Positions 15,336-23,151 of a stretch of DNA of 64,000 nucleotides are shown here, piece after piece. Origin of the DNA: Halosegnis rubeus (GTDB lineage: Archaea > Halobacteriota > Halobacteria > Halobacteriales > Haloarculaceae). The stretch is taken from positions 186,001 to 250,000 of the forward strand of contig NZ_QJOW01000001.1 in NCBI RefSeq assembly GCF_009184545.1, written 5' to 3'. Numbering within the stretch: the first letter of the stretch is position 1; every line of letters begins with the position of its first letter. Both the position numbers and the translations under genes were made by a program. The notes beneath the pieces are model-generated. The model saw only the letters and a program-made list of their open reading frames with translations. It ran no database searches and had not been told where the DNA came from.

Positions 15336-16475
15336 ATGACGGACAACACACCGGTCGTGGTGAGTGCGAAACGGACCGCCCAAGGCAAAGAAGACGGCGC
15401 GCTCGCCGACATCCGGAGCGAGGACCTTTCGATTCCGCTCGTGAACACCATGCTCTCGGAGTCGGGCGTCAACCCCGACGACGTGGACGACGTGATGTGG
15501 GGCTGTGCCCAACAGCGCGACGAGCAGTCGGGCAACATCGCCCGCCAGATTGCCATCTTCTCGGAGCTGGGCGAGTCGGTGCCCGGCACCACGATCGACC
15601 GCCAGTGTGCCTCCTCTGCACAGGCCATCATCAGCGCCTCCGACGCCATCGCGGCCGGCCGGCGTGACGTGATGTTCGCCGGCGGCGTTGAGTCGATGTC
15701 CCGCGTCAAGATGGGCGGTGGCAGCGGGACGATGTATCCCGACCTCGACGAGCGCTACGGGATGGAGAACCTCTCGATGGGGATGACCGCAGAGAAGGTC
15801 GCCGAGGAGTACGGCGTCTCCCGCCAGGAACAGGACGAGTACGGGCTTCGCAGTCAGGAGCGCGCCCGCAAGGCAACCGAGTCGGGTCGCTTCGACGACG
15901 AGATCGTCCCGCTCGAAACCGAAGAGGGCACCTTCGACACGGACGAGAGCATCCGTAATACGGACATGGAGACGCTCGGCTCGCTGCCGACCGTATTCAA
16001 AGAAGACGGGTCGGTCACGCCGGGCAACGCCTCCGGCATCGCCGACGGCGCGGCCGGCGTCCTGCTCACGAGCCGCGACTACGCCGACGAACACGACCTC
16101 GACGTGCTGGCCGAGGTCGGCACGAACTTCGTCGCCGGCGTCGACCCCACCGAGATGGGCGTCGGGCCGATTCCCGCGACCGAGGGCCTGCTCGAACGCT
16201 CCGACCGCGACATCGACGAGTACGGGCTCGTCGAGATCAACGAAGCGTTCGCCTCCCAGTGCCTCTACTCGGCCGAGCAGCTCGGTATCGATATGGACCG
16301 GCTCAACGTGAACGGCGGCGCAATCTCGCTGGGTCACCCGCTTGGCGCATCGGGCGCACGGCTCCCGGTCACGCTCGTCCACGAGATGAACAAGCAGGGT
16401 GTCGAGCACGGTATCGCCACCGAGTGTGTCGGCTTCGGACAGGGCGCAGCTATCGAGTTCTCGCTGCCGAACTGA
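15336..16475 (+). CDS. Thiolase family acetyl-CoA acyltransferase
   Basis: A 379-residue thiolase. It has the nucleophilic cysteine in DRQCASSAQ (Cys91), the histidine motif SLGHPLGASGAR near 333 and the second cysteine in TECVGFGQGA near 363, where most thiolases have CVGGGQG. The enzyme either condenses two acetyl-CoA or cleaves 3-ketoacyl-CoA in beta-oxidation. No other lipid gene is beside it, so the direction cannot be inferred. The ATG at 15336 gives the family-typical N-terminus; an ATG nine codons upstream is possible. It lies about 95 bp after tRNA-Pro and has no operon partner. Confidence 0.92.
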   Translation: MTDNTPVVVSAKRTAQGKEDGALADIRSEDLSIPLVNTMLSESGVNPDDVDDVMWGCAQQRDEQSGNIARQIAIFSELGESVPGTTIDRQCASSAQAIISASDAIAAGRRDVMFAGGVESMSRVKMGGGSGTMYPDLDERYGMENLSMGMTAEKVAEEYGVSRQEQDEYGLRSQERARKATESGRFDDEIVPLETEEGTFDTDESIRNTDMETLGSLPTVFKEDGSVTPGNASGIADGAAGVLLTSRDYADEHDLDVLAEVGTNFVAGVDPTEMGVGPIPATEGLLERSDRDIDEYGLVEINEAFASQCLYSAEQLGIDMDRLNVNGGAISLGHPLGASGARLPVTLVHEMNKQGVEHGIATECVGFGQGAAIEFSLPN

Positions 16476-16562
16476 GCCACCTCGTCGGCCTCGATTTTAC
16501 CGAGTACACTCGGTCTCGACCGAACGCTCACCGACTGCTCTCCGCCCGAAGTGTTTAGAAGT

Positions 16563-16580
16563 ATGAATACAATATGAATA
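16563..16580. promoter_or_regulatory. Tandem ATGAATA repeats before the mazEF-like operon
   Basis: Two copies of ATGAATA, 11 bp apart (one helical turn), end three bases before the antitoxin ATG. The first copy sits in GTATGAATAC, itself a gapped inverted repeat. The placement suggests binding sites for the AbrB-type antitoxin on one face of the DNA. Confidence 0.45.
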
Positions 16581-16583
16581 TGC

Positions 16584-16850
16584 ATGGCCGAGAGTGAACG
16601 CCGGACGGTCGGACAGCGAGGTCAGGTAACGATTCCCAAGGCACTCCGAGAGCAGTTCGGAATCGAGGGTGGGGATGATGTCGTAATTCGTGAAGAAGCG
16701 GGAAGGCTCGTCATTGAGCGACCGATGAACCGCGAGGAAGTTGCCGAGGGGTACCGCCAGCGTGGCGAACAGACTCGCGAACTTGCTTCCGAGCTGGAGG
16801 GTGTTTCGACTGAGGCTGATGAACACCTCGGCGACGCCCCAGAGTGGTAA
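16584..16850 (+). CDS. AbrB-type antitoxin (MazE-like)
   Basis: An 88-residue protein with an N-terminal AbrB domain (TVGQRGQVTIPKALREQFGI, then VVIREEAGRLVIE) and an acidic C-terminal tail that would mask the toxin. The stop TAA shares its last A with the ATG of the downstream toxin (TAATG), so synthesis is coupled. Tandem repeats lie just before the start and may be its own operator. Confidence 0.85.
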   Translation: MAESERRTVGQRGQVTIPKALREQFGIEGGDDVVIREEAGRLVIERPMNREEVAEGYRQRGEQTRELASELEGVSTEADEHLGDAPEW

Positions 16851-17209
16851 TGGCGGTCTCTGTCCGTCGCGGAGATATCGTTATCGTCGAACTCAACCCA
16901 ACGCAAGGCTCCGAACAGCGAGGAACTCGCCCATGTCTCGTTGTACAGAACGACGTTGGGAACGCGAACGCTCCAACGACGGTTGTTGTTCCATTCACTA
17001 CGTCCTTCGGTGAACAACGTTACCCGTTCGAAGTGTTCGTTCCAGCTGAGGAATGTGCGCTTCGAGACGACTCGGTTGCCCTCTGTAGCCAGATTCGGAC
17101 AGTTTCGGTTGAGCACCGTATCACCGAGAATCTGGGCTCGATTCCTAATGAACGGATGGATGACGTCGACAGTGCACTCGAATATAGTCTCGGGCTCACC
17201 GAGACGTAA
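16850..17209 (+). CDS. MazF/PemK-type endoribonuclease toxin
   Basis: A 119-residue protein of the MazF/PemK fold. It opens RRGDIVIVELNPTQGSEQRG, whose GDI and G-EQ-GTRP segments are hallmarks. It continues RPCLVVQND, VVPFTTS and the active-site-like ALCSQIRTVS. MazF enzymes cut single-stranded mRNA. An in-frame GTG two codons earlier exists, but the ATG overlapping the antitoxin stop is preferred. The toxin stop lies about 60 bp before the end of the convergent gene. Confidence 0.88.
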   Translation: MAVSVRRGDIVIVELNPTQGSEQRGTRPCLVVQNDVGNANAPTTVVVPFTTSFGEQRYPFEVFVPAEECALRDDSVALCSQIRTVSVEHRITENLGSIPNERMDDVDSALEYSLGLTET

Positions 17210-17270
17210 CCGAGACGGCTCCCGGCTCACACACAGGTGTACGCCGACGACTGCTCTCTGGCGAAGTGCG

Positions 17271-17795
17271 TCAGACCTGCCACCCGACGAACTCCTCTTC
17301 GGGTTCGATACCCATCGCGTCCAGCACGCGCGCCGTCGCGACGTAGTGGGCCGCCAACATCGCCACCCCGACGACGATCTCGTCGTCGTACTCTTCGCGC
17401 AGCTGGTCGTGGTCGCCGTCCCGCACGTCGCCAAGCGCGACCGCCCGCGCATACGTGAGTAGCGCGGCATCCTGCGCGTCGAACGGCTCGCCTCGTCCCT
17501 CGCTGATGGCCGTGATTTCCTCGTCGGATACCCCCGCTTCCCGCCCGAGTCGGACGTGTTGGTGCCACTCGTACGGGTGTTCGAGGGCACGCGCCGCGGC
17601 CAGAATCACGAGTTCGCGCTCGCGGGCGGGCAGAATCTCCCACAGCCGACTGGAGTAACGCATGTACCACTGGAACTGCGTCGGCGCGTTCGCCATCCCG
17701 CGGAAGATGTCTGCGGTCCCCACGTCGTTCTGGTCGAACAGATAGCGATACTCCTCTGGCAGGTCCTCGGCGTCGAGTAAGGGTACGCGTGCCAT
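17271..17795 (-). CDS. Carboxymuconolactone-decarboxylase-family protein
   Basis: A 174-residue all-helical protein of the CMD/AhpD superfamily: LPARERELVILAAARALEHPYEWHQHV carries the conserved Glu and His, followed by FDAQDAALLTYARAV and VVGVAMLAAHYVATARVLDAMGI. Members range from decarboxylases to peroxidase-like proteins. The redox CxxC of AhpD is absent, so an AhpD-type peroxidase role is unlikely. The start at 17795 gives MARVPLLDAEDLP. It lies 25 bp downstream of the FAD-dependent oxidoreductase gene on the same strand and probably belongs to its operon. Confidence 0.75.
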   Translation of the reverse strand: MARVPLLDAEDLPEEYRYLFDQNDVGTADIFRGMANAPTQFQWYMRYSSRLWEILPARERELVILAAARALEHPYEWHQHVRLGREAGVSDEEITAISEGRGEPFDAQDAALLTYARAVALGDVRDGDHDQLREEYDDEIVVGVAMLAAHYVATARVLDAMGIEPEEEFVGWQV

Positions 17796-17819
17796 ACCCA
17801 CACGTTGGGCGGCGGGAGG

Positions 17820-19184
17820 TTAGGTTTCCCCCTGTGCGGTGAGCCAGTTCGGCGCGAGCACCCGCGCGAGCACGCCCGGGGCGAGCAGCTTCGTCGGGTC
17901 CTGCTGGAGCCGGATGACGCGTTTCAGCTCCTCGGCGACGTAGTCGTTGTCGTGGGCCGTTGGAATCAGCCGGTCCATGTACCGATTGAACAGGTCCGTC
18001 CCCGGGGGCTTCGGCCCGGTCGTCGCGTCGTGAGCAAAATCCGACCCGACGGTGAGTTGCCACACCGGCTCGATAACATCGGCCGTCCGGTCGAAGAAGC
18101 GCGCAGCGAGGTCGTCGGTCCCCGCGGCGAGCGCGGCGTGGAGCTGGAGCGCGTCCAGCGCCGACACGGACATCCCCTGTCCGTAGACGGGATTGAAGCT
18201 CGCGAGCGCGTCCCCGGTCACGAGCAGGCCGTCGGGGAACGCATCGAGCTGGTCGTATCGCCGGCGCGTGCTCGACGGGAACCGGAAGGGATGAATCTCC
18301 GCCACGCGGTCGTTCGCGGCGAGGATGTCCGCGACGTGGGAAACGGGAAGCAATTCGGCACACGTCATGAACCCGTCGGGGTCAGTCGGCGGGTACTCGC
18401 CGTGTAGCCCCGACAGCGTCACCATCCACTGGTCGTCCTCGATTGGGATGACGGCCCCGCCCTGCGTGGTCGGCGGCGACGTGCCGACGAGCATCGTCGT
18501 CGTCTCCGCGGGCGGGCGTTCGATGCGCGTCGTCGCGTAGCCCACGTCGACGGAGACGGTGTCAGTCTCGGGTTTGGCGTAGCCGTGGTTCTCTAGCCAC
18601 GCCGGCACGGGTGAGTTTCGGCCCCGTGCATCCACCACGAGATCGGCCGACAGCGTCGCCTCGGAACCATCCTCACGATACTGGACGCCCGTCACACGCT
18701 CCGCGCCCTCGTCGCTCACCAGCCCCGTCACGTGCGTCTCGGGCCGGAGCGTCACGTTCGCCGTCTCGCTCGCGTGTCGTCGGGTCAGCTGTTCGAACAG
18801 CGGGCGGCTCGCACAGTACATCGGCACGGAGTCCAAGCCATCAGCCACGAAGCCGCCGTCGTGGTGGTACTCCAGCTCCCGGGCGGTGTCGATGGTGATG
18901 CCACCGGCGTCGGTCAGGTCGTCCAGATACCCCGGAAACAGCGTCTCCAGCATCGCCCGCGCCGGTTCGAGCATCACGTGGGCGTGGGTCGCCTGCGGAA
19001 CGCCGCGCCGCGCCACCGGCTCGTCCGGCAGCGGGTCGCGGTCGAGAATCGTCACGCGGTCGTAGCCGTCCGCAAGCACCCGCCCTGCAAGGAGTCCGGC
19101 CATGCTCGCTCCGACGACGACGGCGTGGTCGCCAACGGTGTCGACGGCCGTCGCATCGTACGACGGAAGCGACCCGAGCGTCAT
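17820..19184 (-). CDS. FAD-dependent oxidoreductase/monooxygenase
   Basis: A 454-residue flavoprotein. The ADP-binding motif VVGASMAGLLAGRVL lies at about residues 22-36. A middle motif VVDARGRNSPVP matches the aromatic-hydroxylase/geranylgeranyl-reductase group, and the second FAD motif LLVTGDALASFNPVYGQGMS lies near 317-336. Such proteins oxidise or reduce lipid-like or aromatic substrates; none can be named here. The CMD-like gene follows in the same direction. An AT-rich promoter region with TTTATG lies just upstream. Confidence 0.85.
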   Translation of the reverse strand: MTLGSLPSYDATAVDTVGDHAVVVGASMAGLLAGRVLADGYDRVTILDRDPLPDEPVARRGVPQATHAHVMLEPARAMLETLFPGYLDDLTDAGGITIDTARELEYHHDGGFVADGLDSVPMYCASRPLFEQLTRRHASETANVTLRPETHVTGLVSDEGAERVTGVQYREDGSEATLSADLVVDARGRNSPVPAWLENHGYAKPETDTVSVDVGYATTRIERPPAETTTMLVGTSPPTTQGGAVIPIEDDQWMVTLSGLHGEYPPTDPDGFMTCAELLPVSHVADILAANDRVAEIHPFRFPSSTRRRYDQLDAFPDGLLVTGDALASFNPVYGQGMSVSALDALQLHAALAAGTDDLAARFFDRTADVIEPVWQLTVGSDFAHDATTGPKPPGTDLFNRYMDRLIPTAHDNDYVAEELKRVIRLQQDPTKLLAPGVLARVLAPNWLTAQGET

Positions 19185-19353
19185 GTGTCACCTCTCGGAC
19201 TCCACGAATTTATGTTTCTCGCTGGGTTGTCAAATTTTTCTTACGTTGGGTCGTCGGCCCGTGATTGGCGGAGCAGCGTATCATCGACCTGCAGTGGTTG
19301 GCAGGTCGGACTCCTACCGACGCCGATATACGACCACACACCCGAGGACGGCT

Positions 19354-20073
19354 ATGTCCGACCGACTCGATATCGCCGCCGACCCCGACGCCGTCGCCGC
19401 GGAACGCGACGCGGTCGTTTCCCGTATCCGCGACCACGCCGGCGAAATCGCCTACGCCATCGCCCGCATTGAGGGGGGTGACTACGGCCGCCGCAGCTTC
19501 AAGACGGACGACGGCGAGTGGACCGTCAAACATGAACAGGGGGACATCGAGTTCCTATTGTTCGAACCCCGAAGCGGACAAGAAACGTATGTCGTCTCCA
19601 CCCAACAGCCCCCGGAACCCGCGGCGCTCGCCGAGGCACTCGCCGACTACGACGCCTTCGTCGCAGCCTTCGACGACTACGTCCGGTCACTTGACGGGCT
19701 GCTCGATGACGTGCCGACGGAGTTCCCGACGCCCGCCTCCGCGGCCGATGTCGTCGCGGAGCGCGACCGTATTGTCGCCCGACTTCGGGAGGTGTGCAAT
19801 CAGATGGCCGGTGAGCTGTATCGGTATGAAATGGACGACTACGGCACCTTCACCGCCCGCGTGAACGGGACGCGGTGGGAACTCAAGCGCGAGGAGTCGA
19901 GCACGTCGTATCTCCGCGCCGGCGGCTCCGGGGGGACGTATCTCCTCTCGCAGTACGGCCCGCCGTCGGCCGAAGCGGTCCGCGAGTTCGCTCCCGATGC
20001 TCCCGACTTCGTCGCGGCGTACAACGACCACGTCGCCGAGTTGGAACTCGACCTCGAACAGATTGACCTCTAA
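19354..20073 (+). CDS. Uncharacterised protein with two repeated domains
   Basis: A 239-residue acidic, soluble protein built from two copies of one domain. Each copy opens V-AERD-IV-R-R (AERDAVVSRIRDHAGEI and AERDRIVARLREVCNQM), continues DYG-x6-DG/NG-x-W-x-K (GEWTVKHEQ and TRWELKREE), then a Tyr-containing strand (TYVVSTQQPP and TYLLSQYGPP) and a helix (DAFVAAFDDYV and PDFVAAYNDHV). No signal peptide or membrane segment is seen. The repeat implies a pseudo-dimeric fold. Family unknown to me. The last codon overlaps the convergent PIN gene. Confidence 0.75.
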   Translation: MSDRLDIAADPDAVAAERDAVVSRIRDHAGEIAYAIARIEGGDYGRRSFKTDDGEWTVKHEQGDIEFLLFEPRSGQETYVVSTQQPPEPAALAEALADYDAFVAAFDDYVRSLDGLLDDVPTEFPTPASAADVVAERDRIVARLREVCNQMAGELYRYEMDDYGTFTARVNGTRWELKREESSTSYLRAGGSGGTYLLSQYGPPSAEAVREFAPDAPDFVAAYNDHVAELELDLEQIDL

Positions 20074-20582
20074 TCGTCGAGCCGCGCAAGCGCCGTCGTG
20101 AGCTTCGCGTACAAATTCGGTGCACAGTACCAGCCTGCATCGAGCAACGCATCCAGCAGCGTGGTTGCTTCATCGGCTGACAGCTCGCCACGCTCGACAC
20201 ACGACAGCAGTAGATATGCTGTCCCGTGTACCTCGATGTCCTCTACGTCGGCCACCGACCGTCCTGCCCGCTCATCCATCACAGCGATACCGTCAGTCTC
20301 AGCGGCATGGATGAGAACGGACACGTCGGCATCGCTCAGTGCAGACATTGATTGAAGCCGCTCAAACAGCGGTGTCTTCGCTACTGATTCGACGTGTAGG
20401 GATGCCTCGGCGAACCGTTCGAGCCGTCGGGCATCCACGTGGCCAGCAGCGAGTCCATCAGTGACCACTTCCTCGTACACGCGCTCCGTCGTCACTGGCT
20501 GCGGGCTGGACGCAACGACATCCAGCCGGTCGACTGTCGCCAAGTAAATCAGCGGCGTCGCGTCGAACACCCACTCACGCAT
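20070..20582 (-). CDS. PIN-like nuclease toxin
   Basis: A 170-residue protein starting MREWVFDATPLIYLATVDRLD, a PIN-type first strand with the catalytic Asp. It continues SALSDADVSVLIHAAE (second acidic cluster) and GIAVMDERAGRSVADVEDI (third). This is the layout of PIN proteins paired with UPF0175 antitoxins. It would cleave RNA when free. The ATG at 20582 overlaps the antitoxin stop by eight bases; further upstream the frame only runs through the antitoxin gene. It overlaps the convergent duplicated-domain gene by four bases. Confidence 0.8.
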   Translation of the reverse strand: MREWVFDATPLIYLATVDRLDVVASSPQPVTTERVYEEVVTDGLAAGHVDARRLERFAEASLHVESVAKTPLFERLQSMSALSDADVSVLIHAAETDGIAVMDERAGRSVADVEDIEVHGTAYLLLSCVERGELSADEATTLLDALLDAGWYCAPNLYAKLTTALARLDD

Positions 20583-20871
20583 CGAACGACCCGATATCCG
20601 CCTCGATACCCTCACTGTCGACCCACGACTGCTCTCGGTCTCGCACGAGTGCCGCGAGCGTCCACACGTCCACGCCAGCCATCTCGGCAGCCGCAGACAG
20701 CGTTATCTCCCCGCGGATTACCTGCTCTACTGCCCGCTCCTCCCGCCATGTAGACAGTTGTTCGGCCAGTAGCTGCCGAACTGCAGTGCTCCGATCGACG
20801 CCTTCAGCGTCCAGATACGATTCGAGTTCTGCCTCCATATCCTCAGACAATCGTGTTGATACCGTTCCCAT
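20575..20871 (-). CDS. UPF0175-type antitoxin
   Basis: A 98-residue protein with an N-terminal ribbon-helix-helix-like segment (TVSTRLSEDMEAELESYL) and a C-terminal UPF0175-like helix-turn-helix (IRGEITLSAAAEMAGVDVWTLAALV). UPF0175 proteins neutralise PIN-type nucleases encoded just downstream. The ATG at 20871 was chosen over upstream options because it starts 18-24 bp downstream of a TATA-like palindrome. The stop overlaps the nuclease start by eight bases. Confidence 0.8.
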   Translation of the reverse strand: MGTVSTRLSEDMEAELESYLDAEGVDRSTAVRQLLAEQLSTWREERAVEQVIRGEITLSAAAEMAGVDVWTLAALVRDREQSWVDSEGIEADIGSFDA

Positions 20872-20872
20872 G

Positions 20873-20898
20873 CGTATACATCGTTTGCTGTGTATACA
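20873..20898. promoter_or_regulatory. Paired GTATAC palindromes, promoter/operator of the UPF0175-PIN operon
   Basis: TGTATACA (20891-20898) and CGTATACA (20873-20880) are 18 bp apart. The outer one lies at the distance from the ATG (20871) expected for a TATA box driving a leaderless mRNA. The inner one covers the start site, so a regulator recognising GTATAC would both occupy the TATA box and block initiation. Confidence 0.5.
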
Positions 20899-20938
20899 AG
20901 CGTTGTGGCGACCGACGACTCCGACGGCACGTTCGGTC

Positions 20939-21112
20939 TCACCGCGTTGCGGTCGCTTCGTACCCCACCTGCAACACAGCGGCGACGAGCACGCCGACGG
21001 CGACACGCACCACGAACGTCGACTCGGGCATCCCGTCGCCCAACAGCAAAACGACGGCGACGACGTTCAGGAGGCCGCTCGCCAGCCGGAAGGGCGTTCG
21101 CACGGTGACCAT
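20939..21112 (-). CDS. Small two-helix membrane protein
   Basis: A 57-residue product with two hydrophobic segments (LASGLLNVVAVVLLLGDG and VVRVAVGVLVAAVLQVG) separated by a short polar turn. It starts at the ATG 21112 (MVTVRTPFR) and ends TATR. No family is recognised. It follows the disrupted DUF3604-like gene on the same strand by about 55 bp. Its composition is normal for the window, and expression is unproven. Confidence 0.5.
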   Translation of the reverse strand: MVTVRTPFRLASGLLNVVAVVLLLGDGMPESTFVVRVAVGVLVAAVLQVGYEATATR

Positions 21113-21167
21113 ACCGGTCTCGTGGCTCGTTGGCGGTACAAGCCTTGCGCCGGCCCTACGGCTCGAC

Positions 21168-21965
21168 CTAGACGGGACCGAGCCACGCGGCTCCGCCGGG
21201 GACGTAGGCTGCATCCCGCCGCGTCGCCTGCTGTGCACGCAGATAGTAGTAGTCGGCGTCGCCGCCGCGACCGTCCGCGTAGGTCGGCCCGGTCACCGGG
21301 GCGTCGTCCGTCAGGGTCCCCGACTGTGAAAACGTCGACAGCGGCGCGTCGTAGTCGGTTGTCCCCGTCGCGACGTGGAACGGGTCGCCGTTCTTAACGA
21401 CGGTGACCGACTCCACGGGTGCGGTCCCGTGCACTTCGAAGCGAATCGTTCGCTCGCCGTCCGCGGTGACGGTGCTGTCTGCCTCTCCGACACGGGTTCC
21501 GTCAACCGATAGCTCCGCGAGGATGCGGTCCGGTTGGGTCGTCGCGTACACCGACCGCGACCGGAGCGCATCGAAGACGGCCTCGCGCGACCGCTCCGTG
21601 GCGCGAAAGGCGGTCAGTCCGTCGGGGTAGGATTGCTCGTTCCACACCCGCTAGATGTGGCCCCAGCCGACGCCGTCGCGCCGCCACTCCGCCAGCGACG
21701 GGAGATGCGGCTTCGCGTGCATCAGCGAGTGGCCCGGGTACGGGCCGTGGTAATCCGAACTGCCGAGCATCCCGACCCGGTGGTCGAGTGCGAGCGCGTC
21801 CTGCACGTACGTTCCGGGGCTGTCGGTCTCGCCGTGGCCCATCTGAATCGGTCGTCGATTCCCCTCCCGGCCGGGGCGTTCACTCGACCTCCACTGCGAA
21901 TACACCTCCACCAGCGACGGGCGGGAGGCGGCGAAGACGCGAATCGATTCGTGTGGGCCAGCCAT
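21168..21965 (-). pseudogene. DUF3604/PHP-like protein, truncated with in-frame amber stop
   Basis: One continuous minus-strand frame is cut by a TAG at 21651-21653. The part before it reads VYSQWRSSERPGREGNRRP, VGMLGSSDYHGPYPGHSL and LAEWRRDGVGWGHI. The part after reads RVWNEQSYPDGLTAFRATERSREAVFDALRSRSVYATTQPDRI and ends in a beta-rich segment with VESVTVVKNGDPF. Together they match the C-terminal half of haloarchaeal DUF3604 proteins, which are metal-dependent PHP-type hydrolases. The N-terminal half, with the first metal ligands, is missing. The first Met is at 21965. Both the truncation and the stop argue for a dead gene. Confidence 0.75.
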
Positions 21966-22044
21966 ACGACCGCTCGCGCGGGCAGAGATATAAACGCCGG
22001 TCACGTCCCGGGGGAGTCTTTGTCCCACCGGCCCACCTCCATGT

Positions 22045-22587
22045 ATGGACGACGACCTCGCGTGGGAGACGACCGACTCCCGTATCGACTATGACTGCCC
22101 CGGCTTCGCGGTCCGGGAAGATGCAGTCACCTTTCCCGACGGCACGACCGGAGAGTATCACAGCGTCACCAAACCCGACGCCGTCGTAATCCTGCCCTTC
22201 ACGCCCGACGGCGACGTGGTCGCTATCGAGGAGTGGCGGCAGGCCGTCGGCCGGGTGAACCTCGGACTGCCGGCCGGTGGTCTCGAAGCGGACGACGACG
22301 ATATCGTTGCTGGCGCCCGCCGCGAACTCCGCGAGGAGACCGGCTACGAGGCCGGCCGCCTCGAATCGGTCGCGACGGTCGAACCGGCGAACGGCCTGCT
22401 CGATGCGACCCACCACCACTTCGTCGCCTACGACTGCGAGCCGACGGCCGACCAGTCGCTCGACGAGAACGAGTCCATCCGCGTCACCGAACGCGACTTC
22501 GAGACGCTGCACGACCGGGCCGTCGCCGGCGAGTTGCGCGACGGACGCGCGGCTGTCGGTGTGTTGCGGTACGCGGCCGCTGAGTAA
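22045..22587 (+). CDS. NUDIX hydrolase (ADP-ribose pyrophosphatase-like)
   Basis: A 180-residue NUDIX protein. The NUDIX box spans residues 79-101 (G-x5-E-x7-RELREETGY), preceded by the strand VVAIEEWRQAVGR and LPAGG, a combination typical of ADP-ribose or nucleoside-diphosphate-sugar pyrophosphatases (PAGG before the box). Such enzymes clear free ADP-ribose or activated sugars. It stands alone, divergent from the DUF3604-like relic, about 50 bp before the next gene on the same strand. Confidence 0.9.
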   Translation: MDDDLAWETTDSRIDYDCPGFAVREDAVTFPDGTTGEYHSVTKPDAVVILPFTPDGDVVAIEEWRQAVGRVNLGLPAGGLEADDDDIVAGARRELREETGYEAGRLESVATVEPANGLLDATHHHFVAYDCEPTADQSLDENESIRVTERDFETLHDRAVAGELRDGRAAVGVLRYAAAE

Positions 22588-22638
22588 GTCCACCCGTGTG
22601 ACCGTCAGCTACTTCACCCTCGCTGGGGACGGTTCGGC

Positions 22639-23151
22639 GTGGATATCGCACGCGCCGCCCCGCTCGCCGTCGTCGCCGTTATCGCCCTGACGGCGCTCGT
22701 CTCCGGGCCGGCGACCCCGCTCGATTTGACGCCCGATACGAATCCGTGTGACAGCGACGTGCGCACCCAGGTCGGGAACGCGACCGTCGAGGTTCGCTCA
22801 CTGCCCGAGCGTGCAACGCTCACGCAGGCCGGCTACGGCGCACGCGTCTGGTCGCTGTCCGTCCCACAGGCCGTGCTCAACGTCTCCGACGTGGACGGTC
22901 GGCCCGCGCTCTCCTACCGCATCTTCATCCCCGACCTCGGTCGGCAGGTCGGCAGCCGCACCGTCGTGAGCCGGTGTACTACCGGCCAACTCTCGCTCGC
23001 CGTCGGCGGCTCCACCTTCGACCCCGACGCGGTGCGGCCGGGCGCGTACAACGCAACTGTCTCCGTCGTCTATCGCGGCACCGACGCCGGCGGGCAGGTC
23101 GAACGCACGCTCGCTGAGCGAACCATCACCGTCGTCGTCGAGGAGTCGTGA
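22639..23151 (+). CDS. Secreted or membrane-anchored protein, unknown
   Basis: A 170-residue protein with an N-terminal hydrophobic segment (AAPLAVVAVIALTALVSG) fitting a signal peptide or anchor, followed by a Thr/Val-rich extracytoplasmic domain with several N-x-S/T sequons and two cysteines. Its start is GTG 22639; no nearby ATG gives the signal. The stop overlaps the GTG of the next gene by four bases (GTGA), so the two are coupled and may act together at the cell surface. Family unknown. Confidence 0.65.
   Translation: MDIARAAPLAVVAVIALTALVSGPATPLDLTPDTNPCDSDVRTQVGNATVEVRSLPERATLTQAGYGARVWSLSVPQAVLNVSDVDGRPALSYRIFIPDLGRQVGSRTVVSRCTTGQLSLAVGGSTFDPDAVRPGAYNATVSVVYRGTDAGGQVERTLAERTITVVVEES

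Noticed and set aside
15240-15336. Thiolase start at 15240
   Set aside because: That ATG begins with the discriminator base of the tRNA, and the added residues do not resemble a thiolase N-terminus.
13043-15709. Long minus-strand open frame of 888 codons
   Set aside because: It lies antisense to a convincing ABC permease pair, and its composition (Arg, Gly, Asp, Glu and Pro rich) is typical of the opposite strand of GC-rich haloarchaeal genes. No motif is recognisable.
21651-21653. TAG as a pyrrolysine codon
   Set aside because: The gene is also truncated at its N-terminus, and there is no pyrrolysine gene or known use in this class of archaea; a plain pseudogene is simpler.
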